A stretch of DNA of 49,439 bases from Litorilinea aerophila. Lineage in GTDB: Bacteria > Chloroflexota > Anaerolineae > Caldilineales > Caldilineaceae. The translations under genes and the position numbers were made by a program. The notes under the pieces were generated by a model. The model made no database searches and was not told where the DNA came from. It saw only the letters and a list, made by a program, of their open reading frames with translations. Below, piece by piece: positions 34,340 through 43,784 of this stretch. The stretch is from the NCBI GenBank assembly GCA_945897075.1, contig CAMDEX010000014.1, forward strand, positions 1 through 49,439. The letters run 5' to 3'. Every line of letters begins with the position of its first letter. The stretch's first letter is position 1.

Positions 34340-35359
34340 ATGAACACACCGACGACACAACAAGACTTTAGCGAAGTGTTGCAGCAGATTCAGCAAGCGC
34401 GCCAAACTGTATTTGCCCATATCAACAGTGCGTTAATCGAGTTGTATTGGCACATTGGCAAAACCATCAGCTACAAAGCCCAAACGCAAGCCTGGGGCAA
34501 AGGCGTGGTCAGCGAACTGGCGCGCTACATCACCCAAAATGACCCTAACATCAAGGGATTTAGCGATAAAAACCTGTGGCGCATGAAACAGTTTTACGAA
34601 ACTTATCACACCGATGAAAAACTCGTGCCACTGGTGAGGGAATTGCCGTGGACGCATAACACAATTATCTTCTCGCGCTGCAAAACTCCAGAGGAAAGAG
34701 AATACTATCTCAAGCTGACGGTAACGGATAAACTGACGAAACGGGAGTTAGAGCGTCAGATCGACGTAGCGCATTTTGAACGCAGCATGATGGGTGCAAT
34801 TCTCTCACCACTGGTGAGAGAATTGCACCCCGCTATTGGTAACACCTTCAAAGACAACTATGTGCTGGAATTTCTCGGCTTGCCGCCTGTACACAGCGAA
34901 AACCGCCTACAAAAAGCACTTGTGCGCCACATGAAGCAGTTTATCCTCGAGTTGGGCAAAGAGTTCATCTTTATGGGGGAAGCGTATCGCTTGCAGGTGG
35001 GCAATCAAGACTTCTTTATTGACCTGCTCTTTTTCCATCGCGATTTAACGGCACTGGTGGCATTCGAGCTTAAAATCGGCAAGTTCATGCCAGAGTACAT
35101 TGGACAAATCAATTTCTACCTTGAAGCCCTTGACCGGGATGTGAAAAAGCCCCACGAGAACCCCAGCATTGGCGTGCTGCTGTGCCGTGACAAAGATGAC
35201 GAAGTGGTGGAATACGCGCTCTCGCGCAATTTATCGCCCACGCTCATCGCCCAATATCAACTTCAACTACCCGATAAGAAGCTGCTACAGGCGAAACTGC
35301 ACGAACTGTCTGCCGATGAAGATGCTTTGAATTGGGAAGCACAGCAAGGGGGTGAGTGA
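34340..35359 (+). CDS. YhcG-type (DUF1016) PD-(D/E)XK nuclease
   Basis: A 339-residue protein. The N-terminal DUF1016 helical domain (about 10-150) has ALIELYWHIGKTI and GFSDKNLWRMKQFYE segments. The C-terminal nuclease domain (about 170-320) has D228 in FFIDLLFFH and the E243-x-K245 pair in AFELK, plus the GQINFYLEALD helix. The family is often found with type I restriction genes and in defence islands, which fits the remnant just upstream. Base composition is more AT-rich than the surrounding genes, suggesting transfer. Complete. Confidence 0.88.
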   Translation: MNTPTTQQDFSEVLQQIQQARQTVFAHINSALIELYWHIGKTISYKAQTQAWGKGVVSELARYITQNDPNIKGFSDKNLWRMKQFYETYHTDEKLVPLVRELPWTHNTIIFSRCKTPEEREYYLKLTVTDKLTKRELERQIDVAHFERSMMGAILSPLVRELHPAIGNTFKDNYVLEFLGLPPVHSENRLQKALVRHMKQFILELGKEFIFMGEAYRLQVGNQDFFIDLLFFHRDLTALVAFELKIGKFMPEYIGQINFYLEALDRDVKKPHENPSIGVLLCRDKDDEVVEYALSRNLSPTLIAQYQLQLPDKKLLQAKLHELSADEDALNWEAQQGGE

Positions 35360-35371
35360 TGACTGTACTCC

Positions 35372-36481
35372 CTACAACCCCTCCTTCGTCTCCGCGATCA
35401 GATGCTGCACCACCGCCTTCATATCCCCGTCGTTGGCGTCGAAGACGCGCAACTGGCGGTCGGCGCTGGTGCCCACCTCCAACATCCGGTATACCGGCTC
35501 GATCTGCTTGGCGATGCCCAGCTCGTCAATCTCCTCACCCAGCAACTCCAGCATCTCCCGGATCAGGGCACGGGCAGGCAGTTCGGTCTTCTTGCCAAAA
35601 TCAATCAATTTGCCATCCAGCCCGTAGCGCGCGGCCCGCCATTTGTTTTCAGTGATCAGATCGCGGCGGTAGACGCGGAAGGTGATGTTGCGCTGGCGCA
35701 GCTTCCAGTGCCAGAGGACAAGCGCCTGGCAGAGCGCGGCGATGGCGATGGCCTCGTCTACCCGTGTGCAGATGTCGCAGGTGCGAAATTCCAGCGTCGG
35801 GTAGAGGTGATGCGGGCGCACGTCCCACCAGATTTTGCTCGAATCGGGCATGCAGCCGGTGTTGACCAGTGTGCGCACCAGACCGTCGTACTCGGCCCGG
35901 TTGCGGAAAACGTCGGGGATGCCGCTGCGCGGGAAGTCCTCGAAGATGACGGCGCGGTAGCTTTTCAGTCCGGTCTTGCGCCCGGCCCAGAAAGGGCTGC
36001 TCGTACTCAGCGCCAACAAATGGGGCAGCATATAGCGCACGACATTCATCGTGTCAATCGCAAAATCCGGGTCGTCCAGGCCGATGTGGATGTGCATCCC
36101 AAAGATGAGCAGCCGTTGGGCGAGAACCTGCATCTCTTCCAGCACGCCCCGATAGCGCGGAAAGGGCGTCACCTGCTGATCCGACCAGTGGCTGAATGGA
36201 TGCGTGGCCGCGGCCACAATCGCCAGCCCCTTCTCCTCGGCCAATTTGATGATAAATTGGCGCTGGCGCAGCAGCTCCTCCATTGCCTGGGCCGGGGTGT
36301 CGCAGACCGGCGTGCCCATCTCCACCATCGACTGGTGCAGCTCCGGTTTGATCTCCCGCTCTACCATCACCATCCGCCCGTTTTCGATGAATTGGGTGAT
36401 GAACGAGCGCAGTTCGCCGCTCTCCGGGTCAACCACCTGATACTCTTCTTCGATGCCAATCGTCAGACCGGGGCGCTTCAT
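35372..36481 (-). CDS. GCS2-family carboxylate-amine ligase, copy 2
   Basis: A 369-residue ATP-dependent ligase of the GCS2 (glutamate-cysteine ligase type 2, YbdK) family. Diagnostic segments are the N-terminal [11 protein letters not shown], the [10 protein letters not shown] stretch, [10 protein letters not shown], the [16 protein letters not shown] segment and PTLEFRTCD. It would join a glutamate-like carboxylate to an amine. The ATG at 36481 overlaps the stop of the neighbouring paralogue by 4 bp. The two copies are clearly different in sequence, so they probably act at different steps. Confidence 0.88.
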   Translation of the reverse strand: MKRPGLTIGIEEEYQVVDPESGELRSFITQFIENGRMVMVEREIKPELHQSMVEMGTPVCDTPAQAMEELLRQRQFIIKLAEEKGLAIVAAATHPFSHWSDQQVTPFPRYRGVLEEMQVLAQRLLIFGMHIHIGLDDPDFAIDTMNVVRYMLPHLLALSTSSPFWAGRKTGLKSYRAVIFEDFPRSGIPDVFRNRAEYDGLVRTLVNTGCMPDSSKIWWDVRPHHLYPTLEFRTCDICTRVDEAIAIAALCQALVLWHWKLRQRNITFRVYRRDLITENKWRAARYGLDGKLIDFGKKTELPARALIREMLELLGEEIDELGIAKQIEPVYRMLEVGTSADRQLRVFDANDGDMKAVVQHLIAETKEGL

Positions 36482-37611
36482 GCGAGTTTCTCCGTTTCTA
36501 CAATCAGATCGTCCACCACTGCATTCAGGTTTTCGCCGTTTGCGCGCCAGACGGCCAACTGGCGATCCGTGCTGCTGCCCCGTTCCAACATTGTGTGGAT
36601 GTGTTCGATCTCGGCCCGGCTGTTCAGGCGATCCAGCATCGGCTGCACCCGCTCCACCAGTTCCCGGATCAGCGACTTGACCGGCACCTCCTGCTCGATC
36701 CCGAAATCGAGCAGCTTTCCCTGCAAGCCATAACGCACAGCCCGCCACTTATTTTCCGCAATCAGCGTGCGGTCGTAGAGGCGAAAGGACATATTGCGCA
36801 TACGCAAATCCACCATCCACGCCACCACCGCCTGGATCAGCGCGGTGACGGCCAAAGTGTCTTCCACGCTGGGCAGCACATCGCAGATGCGGATTTCCAG
36901 GGTGGGGAAGCGGTGATGCGGGCGGATGTCCCACCAGATTTGGCCCGGCCCCTGGATGCTGTTGGTGCGCAGAAGGGTATCCACGTAACTTTGGTAGTCG
37001 GCGTAGCTGTCAAACTCGTTGGGAATGCCTGTGCGCGGCAGCGCGTCCAGCAGCACGGCCCGGTAACTCTTCAACCCCGTGTCCCGGCCCAGCCAGAAGG
37101 GGCTGCTGTTGGCCAGACAGAGAATGTGGGGCAGCAGATAGCGCATCCCGTTCATCACATCCACCGACAGTTCCCGATCTTCGATGCCGATGTGAACGTG
37201 CATGCCAAAGGCGAGCAGACGGCGGGCGATGATCTGCGTGTCCTCGATCAGCGCGCGGTAGCGGGAGAGACCGGGCTGGCGGCCTTCGCGCGCCCAATGG
37301 CTGAAGGGATGTGTGCCCGCGGCCACAATTTTGAAGCCTTCCCGGCTCGCCTGTTCCAGCAGCGTGGAGCGGATGCGCAGCAGTTCCACGCGCGCCTCTT
37401 TGATGTCGGCGCAGACCGGTGTGCCCACCTCAATCGAGTCGCTGCTGATGCGCTGGGCAAACTCCAGCTCCGGCTGCTTCTCCCGGATCAGCATCTGCTC
37501 GGAACCCATAGACTGGGTGGCATAGCCCAGCAATTCCCGGCTCTGGGGATCGATAAACTGGTATTCTTCTTCGATGCCAATGTTGAAGGAGGGGGGGGAG
37601 TGGTAGGGCAT
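36478..37611 (-). CDS. GCS2-family carboxylate-amine ligase, copy 1
   Basis: A 377-residue homologue of the next gene with the same signature segments: [47 protein letters not shown] and PTLEIRICD. It precedes copy 2 with a 4-bp ATGA overlap. Upstream is a word array and then the ATP-grasp gene. The start at 37611 follows AGGAGAACG. Substrates unknown; the gene neighbourhood suggests stepwise building of a peptide-like compound. Confidence 0.88.
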   Translation of the reverse strand: MPYHSPPSFNIGIEEEYQFIDPQSRELLGYATQSMGSEQMLIREKQPELEFAQRISSDSIEVGTPVCADIKEARVELLRIRSTLLEQASREGFKIVAAGTHPFSHWAREGRQPGLSRYRALIEDTQIIARRLLAFGMHVHIGIEDRELSVDVMNGMRYLLPHILCLANSSPFWLGRDTGLKSYRAVLLDALPRTGIPNEFDSYADYQSYVDTLLRTNSIQGPGQIWWDIRPHHRFPTLEIRICDVLPSVEDTLAVTALIQAVVAWMVDLRMRNMSFRLYDRTLIAENKWRAVRYGLQGKLLDFGIEQEVPVKSLIRELVERVQPMLDRLNSRAEIEHIHTMLERGSSTDRQLAVWRANGENLNAVVDDLIVETEKLA

Positions 37612-37627
37612 AAGGATTCGTTCTCCT

Positions 37628-37703
37628 GATAAGAGAAAGAGTGCAGGAGGAAGGGAGGAAGGGAGGAAGGGAGGACAGGTATCTCCTCCCTTCCTCCCTT
37701 CCT
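37628..37703. repeat. Purine word array between ATP-grasp and GCS2 genes
   Basis: GGAGGAAGGGAGGAAGGGAG repeated on the left is answered by CTCCTCCCTTCCTCCCTTCC on the right, ending just at the stop of the ATP-grasp gene. It could also adopt unusual DNA structures because one strand is purine-only. Confidence 0.7.
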
Positions 37704-37707
37704 CTTG

Positions 37708-39087
37708 TCATCCCTTCTCCTCCACCACATAGACCGGCACAATTGACCCGCCGCCGGCGGTGACATTGAGGAGGGTGACGCTGCTTAAGCGGGTGAGACA
37801 GCCCGTCACCTCCTGGCCGTGGAAGAGGAAGGGGTCACAATCCACCAGCCGCTGGGAGACAACGAGGCTGCCGTCGCCGCCCATTGTAGGGAAATCCTCA
37901 TAGGCGATGACAGCCCGTTCCTGGACAATCGCCGGGTTTTCCAGTCCGTTGTAGAGCGCCGTGTCCCAGGCGGTCTGGTCCGTCTCCCAGCCGATGAGTA
38001 CCCCTTTGCCGCCGTACTCGTCGTTGGGTTTCAAGACCAGATGCGCCCGGTTGTGGCTGGCCCAGGGCAACAGGTCTATGGGGTCGCCGTTTTTGTCCAG
38101 CGTTGTGCGCTCTTCGATGACACGCGTCCAGGGCACGTGGGCCTGGATCGCCTCCCGCTCCTGCGGTGTGAGCAGATGGGCGTTGCGTTCGTCCCCGGCG
38201 ATGGCAAAGCTGGCCTTCTTGTGCAGCAGTTTGCAGGTGAAGGGGTTCATCACACAGATTTTGCCCGCCTCCAGTGCGTACACAATCGGGTGGTTCAGCC
38301 CATATTTTTCCAACAGTTCTGTGATGAGCACCCGTTTGTAGACAAAATCCACGGCTGTGCCGTTGGCATAGAAGACCCCATCCCGGAACTCAGTTTCGTC
38401 CGGGCTGCAAATGACGGCTTTGATGCCGCGGCGGGCGAAGTAGTCTACGAAAAGATGAAATTCGCTGGTGGTGGGTACGCCGGGCCAATCCACAATCGCA
38501 ATGTCGGGCAGTTTGTCCCGCTTGCCCCGCCACTCGTAATAAATCTTCAAAATCGCATCTACCGCGGCGGCCTGGCTGCGCAGCAGACGCATCTGATAAC
38601 GCTCGCCCATCGCCCGCATCACCGGCAGTTCGTCGAAGAGATCGCCCAAGACGTCCTGATAGGCCATAGACGCCGGACTTTCACCGTTGAACTCGATGAA
38701 ATTGAGGGTGCGGCTGCCATCCGGGTTGCGGGCATAGAAGCTGTCCAGCCGGGCCGTGGGGATGGGCGTGCGGTAGCCGTGCTCTACGTTGACCAGATAC
38801 TCCTCGTCCGGGGTGAGGCGGGCCTGTGCGCGCAATGCGGGATCGTCCAGCATCAGCCGCCCCAGCCGGTCGAAAGCAGCCAGCACAACCGTCGTGCGTT
38901 CCTTCAGGTGTGCCCACTCAGCGGGCGTATACATCAGCGGGCGTAGAACCGTACACAGCGGGCGCGCGCCAAAGAGCAGATTGCGGTCGCGCAGACCCGG
39001 CCCCAGCGCGTCCCAACTGTCCTGGGCCAGGCCGGGGCGGTGCAGCAGGTCGTGGTAGTGGTGGATGATCGAGAGGGAGTCGTTCAT
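37708..39087 (-). CDS. Circularly permuted ATP-grasp-type protein
   Basis: A 459-residue protein of the circularly permuted type 2 ATP-grasp kind. The [16 protein letters not shown] segment (about 130-145) and the C-terminal [13 protein letters not shown] loop with the later VQERAV strand are the ATP/Mg-binding landmarks. It would activate a carboxylate as acyl phosphate for attack by an amine. The ATG at 39087 overlaps the stop of the upstream ATP-grasp gene (ATGA), so I prefer it to the ATG at 39102. Operon with the two GCS2 genes. Confidence 0.8.
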   Translation of the reverse strand: MNDSLSIIHHYHDLLHRPGLAQDSWDALGPGLRDRNLLFGARPLCTVLRPLMYTPAEWAHLKERTTVVLAAFDRLGRLMLDDPALRAQARLTPDEEYLVNVEHGYRTPIPTARLDSFYARNPDGSRTLNFIEFNGESPASMAYQDVLGDLFDELPVMRAMGERYQMRLLRSQAAAVDAILKIYYEWRGKRDKLPDIAIVDWPGVPTTSEFHLFVDYFARRGIKAVICSPDETEFRDGVFYANGTAVDFVYKRVLITELLEKYGLNHPIVYALEAGKICVMNPFTCKLLHKKASFAIAGDERNAHLLTPQEREAIQAHVPWTRVIEERTTLDKNGDPIDLLPWASHNRAHLVLKPNDEYGGKGVLIGWETDQTAWDTALYNGLENPAIVQERAVIAYEDFPTMGGDGSLVVSQRLVDCDPFLFHGQEVTGCLTRLSSVTLLNVTAGGGSIVPVYVVEEKG

Positions 39088-40007
39088 AAGAAGTCCGCCC
39101 ACCCCATCCGCTCCCGCTGCGGCGGCGGGTTGATGGCCCGCTCAATCGCCAAGTCGGCCATCGCCTTCACCACCCAATCGAAGTAGTGGGGGGTCAGGCT
39201 GTTGATGTCCATATCCGGCGCGGGGTTGGTAAAGTCAATCGCGTAGGGGATGCCGTCGCGCACCGCAAATTCGATGCTGTTCATATCGTAGCCCAGCGCC
39301 CGGTTGAGTGTGCGCGCATCCCGGATGATGCGCTCGCGCAGCTCCGGCGACAGGTAGTTCTCGTTGACGTGGTATTTGCGTGCGCCGGGGTCGTAGTGGA
39401 TGGGCATGATATTTTCCTGGCCCACACAGACACAGCGCACAAATTTGTCCCAATTGATGAACTCCTGGAGCATCATACAGAGCGTGCCGGTCTGGTTGTA
39501 GTGGTGGATCAGCTCGTCCAGCGAGCGGACGACGTAGACATGCTTCCAGCCGCCGCCCCAGGCATCCTTCAAAATGGCGGGCATGCCGATATAGTCAACG
39601 ATCCCCTGCCAATCCATCGGGTAGACCAGATTGCGCAGACTCTCGCTGACGACGCCCTCGATGTAGCTGTGGGACGGCAGGGCCATCGTCTTGGGAATCG
39701 CCACGCCCAGTTTGTCGGCCAGGGAGGTGCCGAAAAATTTGTCGTCGGCGCTCCACCAGAAGGCGTTGTTGATCAGATAGGCACCTTGCAGCATCGCGTT
39801 CTTCAGGTACGTCCGGTAATAGGGGATTTCGTGGCTGATGCGGTCAATAATCACCGCGTAGTCGCAGGCTTCGTTGGCCCGCGTCCCGCCCAATTTTACA
39901 TACTCCGCCACCACACCGGCGTTGCGTCGGTTGACCTCCTCGATAAAAGCGGGCGGCCAGCTCCACTCCCGCCCCACCAGCAGACCGATCTTCTTGGGTG
40001 TATCCAT
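39084..40007 (-). CDS. ATP-grasp ligase (RimK-like)
   Basis: A 307-residue ATP-grasp enzyme. The central domain has the ATP-binding Lys in [18 protein letters not shown]. The ribose/metal end is seen in [25 protein letters not shown], with Asp/Asn ligands. It is the first gene of the minus-strand set ATP-grasp, permuted ATP-grasp, GCS2, GCS2. The start at 40007 follows AAAGGAC. Families of this set were described bioinformatically as amidoligase neighbourhoods; the product here is not known. Confidence 0.82.
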   Translation of the reverse strand: MDTPKKIGLLVGREWSWPPAFIEEVNRRNAGVVAEYVKLGGTRANEACDYAVIIDRISHEIPYYRTYLKNAMLQGAYLINNAFWWSADDKFFGTSLADKLGVAIPKTMALPSHSYIEGVVSESLRNLVYPMDWQGIVDYIGMPAILKDAWGGGWKHVYVVRSLDELIHHYNQTGTLCMMLQEFINWDKFVRCVCVGQENIMPIHYDPGARKYHVNENYLSPELRERIIRDARTLNRALGYDMNSIEFAVRDGIPYAIDFTNPAPDMDINSLTPHYFDWVVKAMADLAIERAINPPPQRERMGWADFL

Positions 40008-40098
40008 TTTCTAGTCCTTTGCGTCGCAGACAAACTGCATTACAATAGCCTCAATGACAACTGTGTACTCCGTCATCCAGGACGGAAGGGATCGATTG

Positions 40099-40620
40099 AT
40101 GCAAGCGCTCACCTATTGGAAAACCGTCACTGTGGACACAACCGATCTGCTTGAAAGTCTACTCGATCTGCTCGCCAGCCACCAGATTCGCTATTGCGTC
40201 ATCGGCGGGCAGGCGGTCAATGCCTTTGTCGATCCGCTGGTCAGCCTCGACTTGGACCTGGTGGTTGCCGCCAGCCAACTGGGCGAAGTGGAAGAACTGG
40301 TCGAGAGCCGCTTCCGCGTCCGTCGTTTCCCCCACAGCCTCAACGTCTATCAGAGCGGCTCGGAACTGCGCGTGCAGATTCAGACCGACCCGCGCTACAC
40401 CGATTTCCCCCAACGGGCTACACCGCAAGAAGTGCTGGGCCTGACTCTGCCCGTTGCCAGCCTGGAAGATGTGTTACAGGGCAAGGTTTGGGCCGCTTCC
40501 GACGAAAAACGACGGGGCAGCAAACGGCAAAAGGACCTGGCCGACATCTCCCGCCTGCTCGAAGCCTATCCCCACCTGCGCAGTCTTGTGCCCGATTCTC
40601 TCCTGCGCCGTATCTTTTGA
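40099..40620 (+). CDS. Nucleotidyltransferase-like protein
   Basis: A 173-residue protein with the pattern of minimal or AbiEii-like nucleotidyltransferases: IGGQAVNAFVDPLVSLDLDL (about 34-53) provides the GG and the DxD metal ligands. A C-terminal helix RQKDLADISRLLEAYP matches the family's K-x-x-D-x-x-D segment. Some relatives are toxins with a separate antitoxin, but no partner gene is seen here. It diverges from the ATP-grasp gene. The ATG at 40099 follows GGAAGGG; an upstream ATG at 40054 is possible. Confidence 0.75.
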   Translation: MQALTYWKTVTVDTTDLLESLLDLLASHQIRYCVIGGQAVNAFVDPLVSLDLDLVVAASQLGEVEELVESRFRVRRFPHSLNVYQSGSELRVQIQTDPRYTDFPQRATPQEVLGLTLPVASLEDVLQGKVWAASDEKRRGSKRQKDLADISRLLEAYPHLRSLVPDSLLRRIF

Positions 40621-40640
40621 GTATTGCGTGCAGGCCCGGC

Positions 40641-40843
40641 CAGTGAGCGCTGATTGAGTAGCCGAGTCTTCGAGGCGTATCGCTTGTACTGAGCCTGTCG
40701 CTTGTACTGAGCTTGTCGAAGTGAAGTGAAATCAAGCGAACGGGTCAACGGGCAATTTCGAGTCTACCCGCTGGATTTCGACAGGCTCAACCTAAAGGTT
40801 TCGATACGGCTGGAAAAAGCCCCAGCCTACTCAACCTGCGCTA
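40641..40843 (+). repeat. GATTGAGTAG dispersed repeat, copy B
   Basis: It begins CAGTGAGCGCTGATTGAGTA and ends CCTACTCAACCTGCGCTAG. Inner segments are GGCGTATCG, two GCTTGTACTGAGC words, and CGATACGGCTGGAAAAAGCC. It fills most of the spacer after the nucleotidyltransferase-like gene; the last 80 bases before 40924 hold only a half word array (CAATACCCAATACCCC). Confidence 0.75.
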
Positions 40844-40923
40844 GTCTTGCGTCGTTGGTCACGCTTCACGTTTCCGGGGCGAGCGACTAACGCTTCTACG
40901 AAATATCCAATACCCAATACCCC

Positions 40924-41640
40924 CTATGCCCCGCCAATATACATCTGCACCATCTGCCGCCAATAGGGCCAGTCGTGCGACCAGCCGTCCCACTCGCGCA
41001 GCGCGTTGCCGATGCCTTTTTCCCAGAGCAGACCGCTCAGGCGTCGGTTCTCCTCGATGTTGGGGTCTTCCCGCCCCAGGGCCAGGATGATGTCCAGCCC
41101 TTGCAGACGGGCGATATGGCCGGGATCGGACAGATTGGGCACAAAGTGCATAGGCGTGTTGGCGTAAATCTTCTCGTCGTAGTAGCCGTCAAAAAAGTTG
41201 GACATATCGTACTTGCCGCTCATCGCCAGCACCCGGCCAAAGAGATGGGGGTGGCGCAGGGCGATGTTGAGCGCGTGATAGGCCCCAAAACTGGCCCCCA
41301 GAGAGATGAGGAAAGGGTTGGAATTCATCTGCCGGGTCAGGGGCAGCACTTCGTTGATGACATAATCCTCGTATTGCAGATGGCGGGTGATGCGGCCCGA
41401 CGGGTGCGCCCACTTGCAGTAGAAGCTCTCGGCGTCCACACTGTCCACGCAGAAAATCTGTAGCCAGCCCTCCTCCACGTGCTTTTGCAGCGCGCTGACC
41501 ATCCCCCGATCCTCAAATTCGTAGTAGCGGCCCTGGCTGGTGGGAAAGACCAGCACCCGCGCGCCACTGTGGCCGAAGACCAGCAACTCCATTTCCCGGT
41601 TCAGCCGGGGGCTGTGCCAACTGTGATATTCTCTGTTCAT
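40924..41640 (-). CDS. Putative esterase, alpha/beta hydrolase
   Basis: A 238-residue protein of the putative esterase (Fes/EstA-like) group. The nucleophile elbow is GASFG in the SLGASFGAYHALNIALRHP segment; the acid lies near the GREDPN stretch and the His in the DGWSHDWPYW segment near the C-terminus. No signal peptide. It is close to the amidoligase genes and on their strand, and could cut or load an ester or thioester in that pathway. The ATG at 41640 (GGAAACG upstream) is preferred to that at 41652. Confidence 0.82.
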   Translation of the reverse strand: MNREYHSWHSPRLNREMELLVFGHSGARVLVFPTSQGRYYEFEDRGMVSALQKHVEEGWLQIFCVDSVDAESFYCKWAHPSGRITRHLQYEDYVINEVLPLTRQMNSNPFLISLGASFGAYHALNIALRHPHLFGRVLAMSGKYDMSNFFDGYYDEKIYANTPMHFVPNLSDPGHIARLQGLDIILALGREDPNIEENRRLSGLLWEKGIGNALREWDGWSHDWPYWRQMVQMYIGGA

Positions 41641-41660
41641 AGCCGTTTCCATTGCGGGGA

Positions 41661-41923
41661 GAACACGGATTACGGAATGGACGGATTCAGAAAAATCGTG
41701 ACTATTGAGGCAGATCAGTGAGCGCTGATTGAGTAGCCGAGTCTTCGAGGCGTATCGAAATCAAGCGAACGGGTTACGCCAGCATGAACGAGTCTACCCG
41801 CTTGGTTTCACTTCGACAGGCTCAGTACAAGCGATACGGCCCAAATGCGGCCTACTCAACCGGCGCTGGTCTACTGCTTGAATCGTCACCAAAAAATCCG
41901 TAAATTCCGTAATCCGTGTTCTC
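41661..41923. repeat. Word array split by a dispersed repeat
   Basis: Outer arms GAGAACACGGATTACGGAAT with GGACGGATT (41661-41702) and AATCCGTAAATTCCG with TAATCCGTGTTCTC (41886-41923) pair with each other across about 180 bp. The space between them is occupied by GATTGAGTAG repeat copy C. The right arm reaches the stop of the subtilase gene. Confidence 0.65.
41711..41870 (+). repeat. GATTGAGTAG dispersed repeat, copy C
   Basis: It starts CAGATCAGTGAGCGCTGATT and ends GCCTACTCAACCGGCGCTGG. Like copy B it has GGCGTATCG and GCGATACGG inside and a GACAGGCTCAGTACAAGC word. It lies within a larger word palindrome. Confidence 0.75.
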
Positions 41924-43784
41924 AACCAATCACACTGTGCGCCGTGGCAAAACCGCTCTCCACGCGCGCCGGGTTCTCACCGTCCACCACCCACTCGCCC
42001 GCGCCGCTTGCGCCGTCCACCACCCAAAAACGGTAGACGTTTTCGCCCCGGGGCAGACGAAAGACCCCGTGCCACCAGCCATCGCGCACCCGTTCCAGAG
42101 AAAGAGACTCCGGCTGCCAACGGTTGAACGATCCCACCAGACTGACCGACCGGGCCTGGCGCGCATACATTCCCACATAGATACAATTGTCTGAGTCACC
42201 GGCGGGGGCAGGGGCATCTACCGCTACTCTAACCGCAATTCCCAATTTTCGCAAACTGTCGGACGAGATCGCAGTGGCGCTGACGGGCAGGCCAGCCAGT
42301 GACCCGCCGTGACGACGCAGGGCCAGGGCCACGGCCCGCCCTGGCTGCAACAGTCCGTGGCCTGTCTGTGCTGGGGGCAGATGGCGCAGAGGCAGGGCGC
42401 TTTCCACCAGCAACTGTTTGACCTGTGTGGGCGTCAGCTTTGGGTTCGCTTCCAGCATCTGGGCGGCGACGGCAGCCACCAGCGGCGCGGCCACGCTCGT
42501 GCCGTCTACGTGCTGGGCGTGGCGGTGTACCCACTTGTGGGGATTCATGCGCAGCAGCAGCGCTTCGCGTATCGCCTCGTCGCTGGCCGTGCGGATGGCC
42601 CGTGTCAACTTCACCACCGAATACCACTCGTCCAGAATGTGGCGTGCCTCGTCGCCATCGCCCGCTTGCAGCGCTTCCCAGGCCCGCCCCAGCACCCAGA
42701 GTTCCCGAAAGAGGGGGCTGACCGGCAGAATCGGCCCAGCCAGCCAGACCGCGGGGGCCAGAATCTCCGGCTTTTGGATATACCAGGCATCCACCTGTGC
42801 CTGTCCCCAACTGTGCTGGTAAAGACGCAGACCCTCCACTTCCCCCGGTCGATCTACCCGCCAGCGCCGGTTGGCGTCGTCGCTGCCGCCGACAGTCAAC
42901 GCCGAGGGGGATTGGGCCGGGGCCAGCAACCGTTCCTGTCCAGAATTGCCCGCGGCCACCACCACCAACGCCCCGCGCCGGGTCAGCTCCTCCACCGCCA
43001 GACAGAGCGGGTTCTCCCACCAGGGCTGGGTGAAGTCGCCGCCGATGCTCACATTGACCACGCGCACGCCGTAACGCTGCCAGTTGTCCTCGCGCAGCAG
43101 CCAGGCCAGACCGCCCAGAATGTCCTCCTCTGGGATGCTGCCGCTGGGCCGCCCCACGTTGATGGGCAGCAGCCCGGCCTGGAACGCATAGCCCCGGTGC
43201 AGCCCGTTGCTCAGTTGTCCGTTGCCCGCCGCCAGAACAGTCGTCATCTGCCCGTGCCAGGAGTTGGAGGCGTCACTCCACAGGCTGGGCGCGTCCACAC
43301 CCACGCCCTCGTGTCCTTCGATCAGATTGACGTATTGGCGGATACGGTTGGGCCTGCTTTCCAACGCCAGACGGATGCGGGCCACGTCCGTATCCAGCGA
43401 CGCAATATCCAGGCCCGGATCGACCACTTCGCCCAAATCCGGGTGGGGGTAGTAGCCGCTGTCCAGAAAGGCGATTGTCACGCCTTTTCCCGTATAGCCG
43501 GGGTGGTGGGGCAGCCGCTCGCTCAACGCCAACAGGCCGTATTCCAACGGGTGGTAGTAGGGAAAAGTCGTGCGCGGGAAGGTCTGGGCGTTGAGGGGGC
43601 GCGCCGAACGGGTGTGGGCGTGGCGGCGGGCGTAGGCCAGCGCGCAGTCTGGGCAGAGACCGTCGCTGGGATGCCAGGACGGGTGTTCCTGTTGGATCAA
43701 CCGGCGCAGCGGCAGAGAGGGGGCGGTCGTCTTTGCCAGCAGTTCGGGGTGTATGTCACCGCCGCAGAGGGGGCAGCGACTCAC
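41922..43784 (-). CDS. Cytoplasmic subtilase with zinc ribbon and CBM48-like domain
   Basis: A 620-residue S8 serine peptidase without signal peptide. The N-terminus has paired Cys motifs C4-x2-C7 and C44-x2-C47, a likely zinc ribbon. The catalytic triad is D108 (AFLDSGYYPHPDLG), H177 (SWHGQM) and S430 (GTSVAAP), with oxyanion N280 (AAGNSG). An insertion of about 110 residues lies between N280 and S430. The C-terminal region (about 535-615) resembles a CBM48/early-set domain (VSLVGSFNRWQP, RGENVYRFWVVDG). It overlaps the next gene by 4 bp. The fusion suggests a regulated internal protease; its target is unknown. Confidence 0.85.
   Translation of the reverse strand: MSRCPLCGGDIHPELLAKTTAPSLPLRRLIQQEHPSWHPSDGLCPDCALAYARRHAHTRSARPLNAQTFPRTTFPYYHPLEYGLLALSERLPHHPGYTGKGVTIAFLDSGYYPHPDLGEVVDPGLDIASLDTDVARIRLALESRPNRIRQYVNLIEGHEGVGVDAPSLWSDASNSWHGQMTTVLAAGNGQLSNGLHRGYAFQAGLLPINVGRPSGSIPEEDILGGLAWLLREDNWQRYGVRVVNVSIGGDFTQPWWENPLCLAVEELTRRGALVVVAAGNSGQERLLAPAQSPSALTVGGSDDANRRWRVDRPGEVEGLRLYQHSWGQAQVDAWYIQKPEILAPAVWLAGPILPVSPLFRELWVLGRAWEALQAGDGDEARHILDEWYSVVKLTRAIRTASDEAIREALLLRMNPHKWVHRHAQHVDGTSVAAPLVAAVAAQMLEANPKLTPTQVKQLLVESALPLRHLPPAQTGHGLLQPGRAVALALRRHGGSLAGLPVSATAISSDSLRKLGIAVRVAVDAPAPAGDSDNCIYVGMYARQARSVSLVGSFNRWQPESLSLERVRDGWWHGVFRLPRGENVYRFWVVDGASGAGEWVVDGENPARVESGFATAHSVIG

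Noticed and set aside
35402..37629. Plus-strand open frames opposite the GCS2 genes
   Set aside because: Both GCS2 genes have full family motifs on the minus strand; the plus frames look like GC-codon mirrors.
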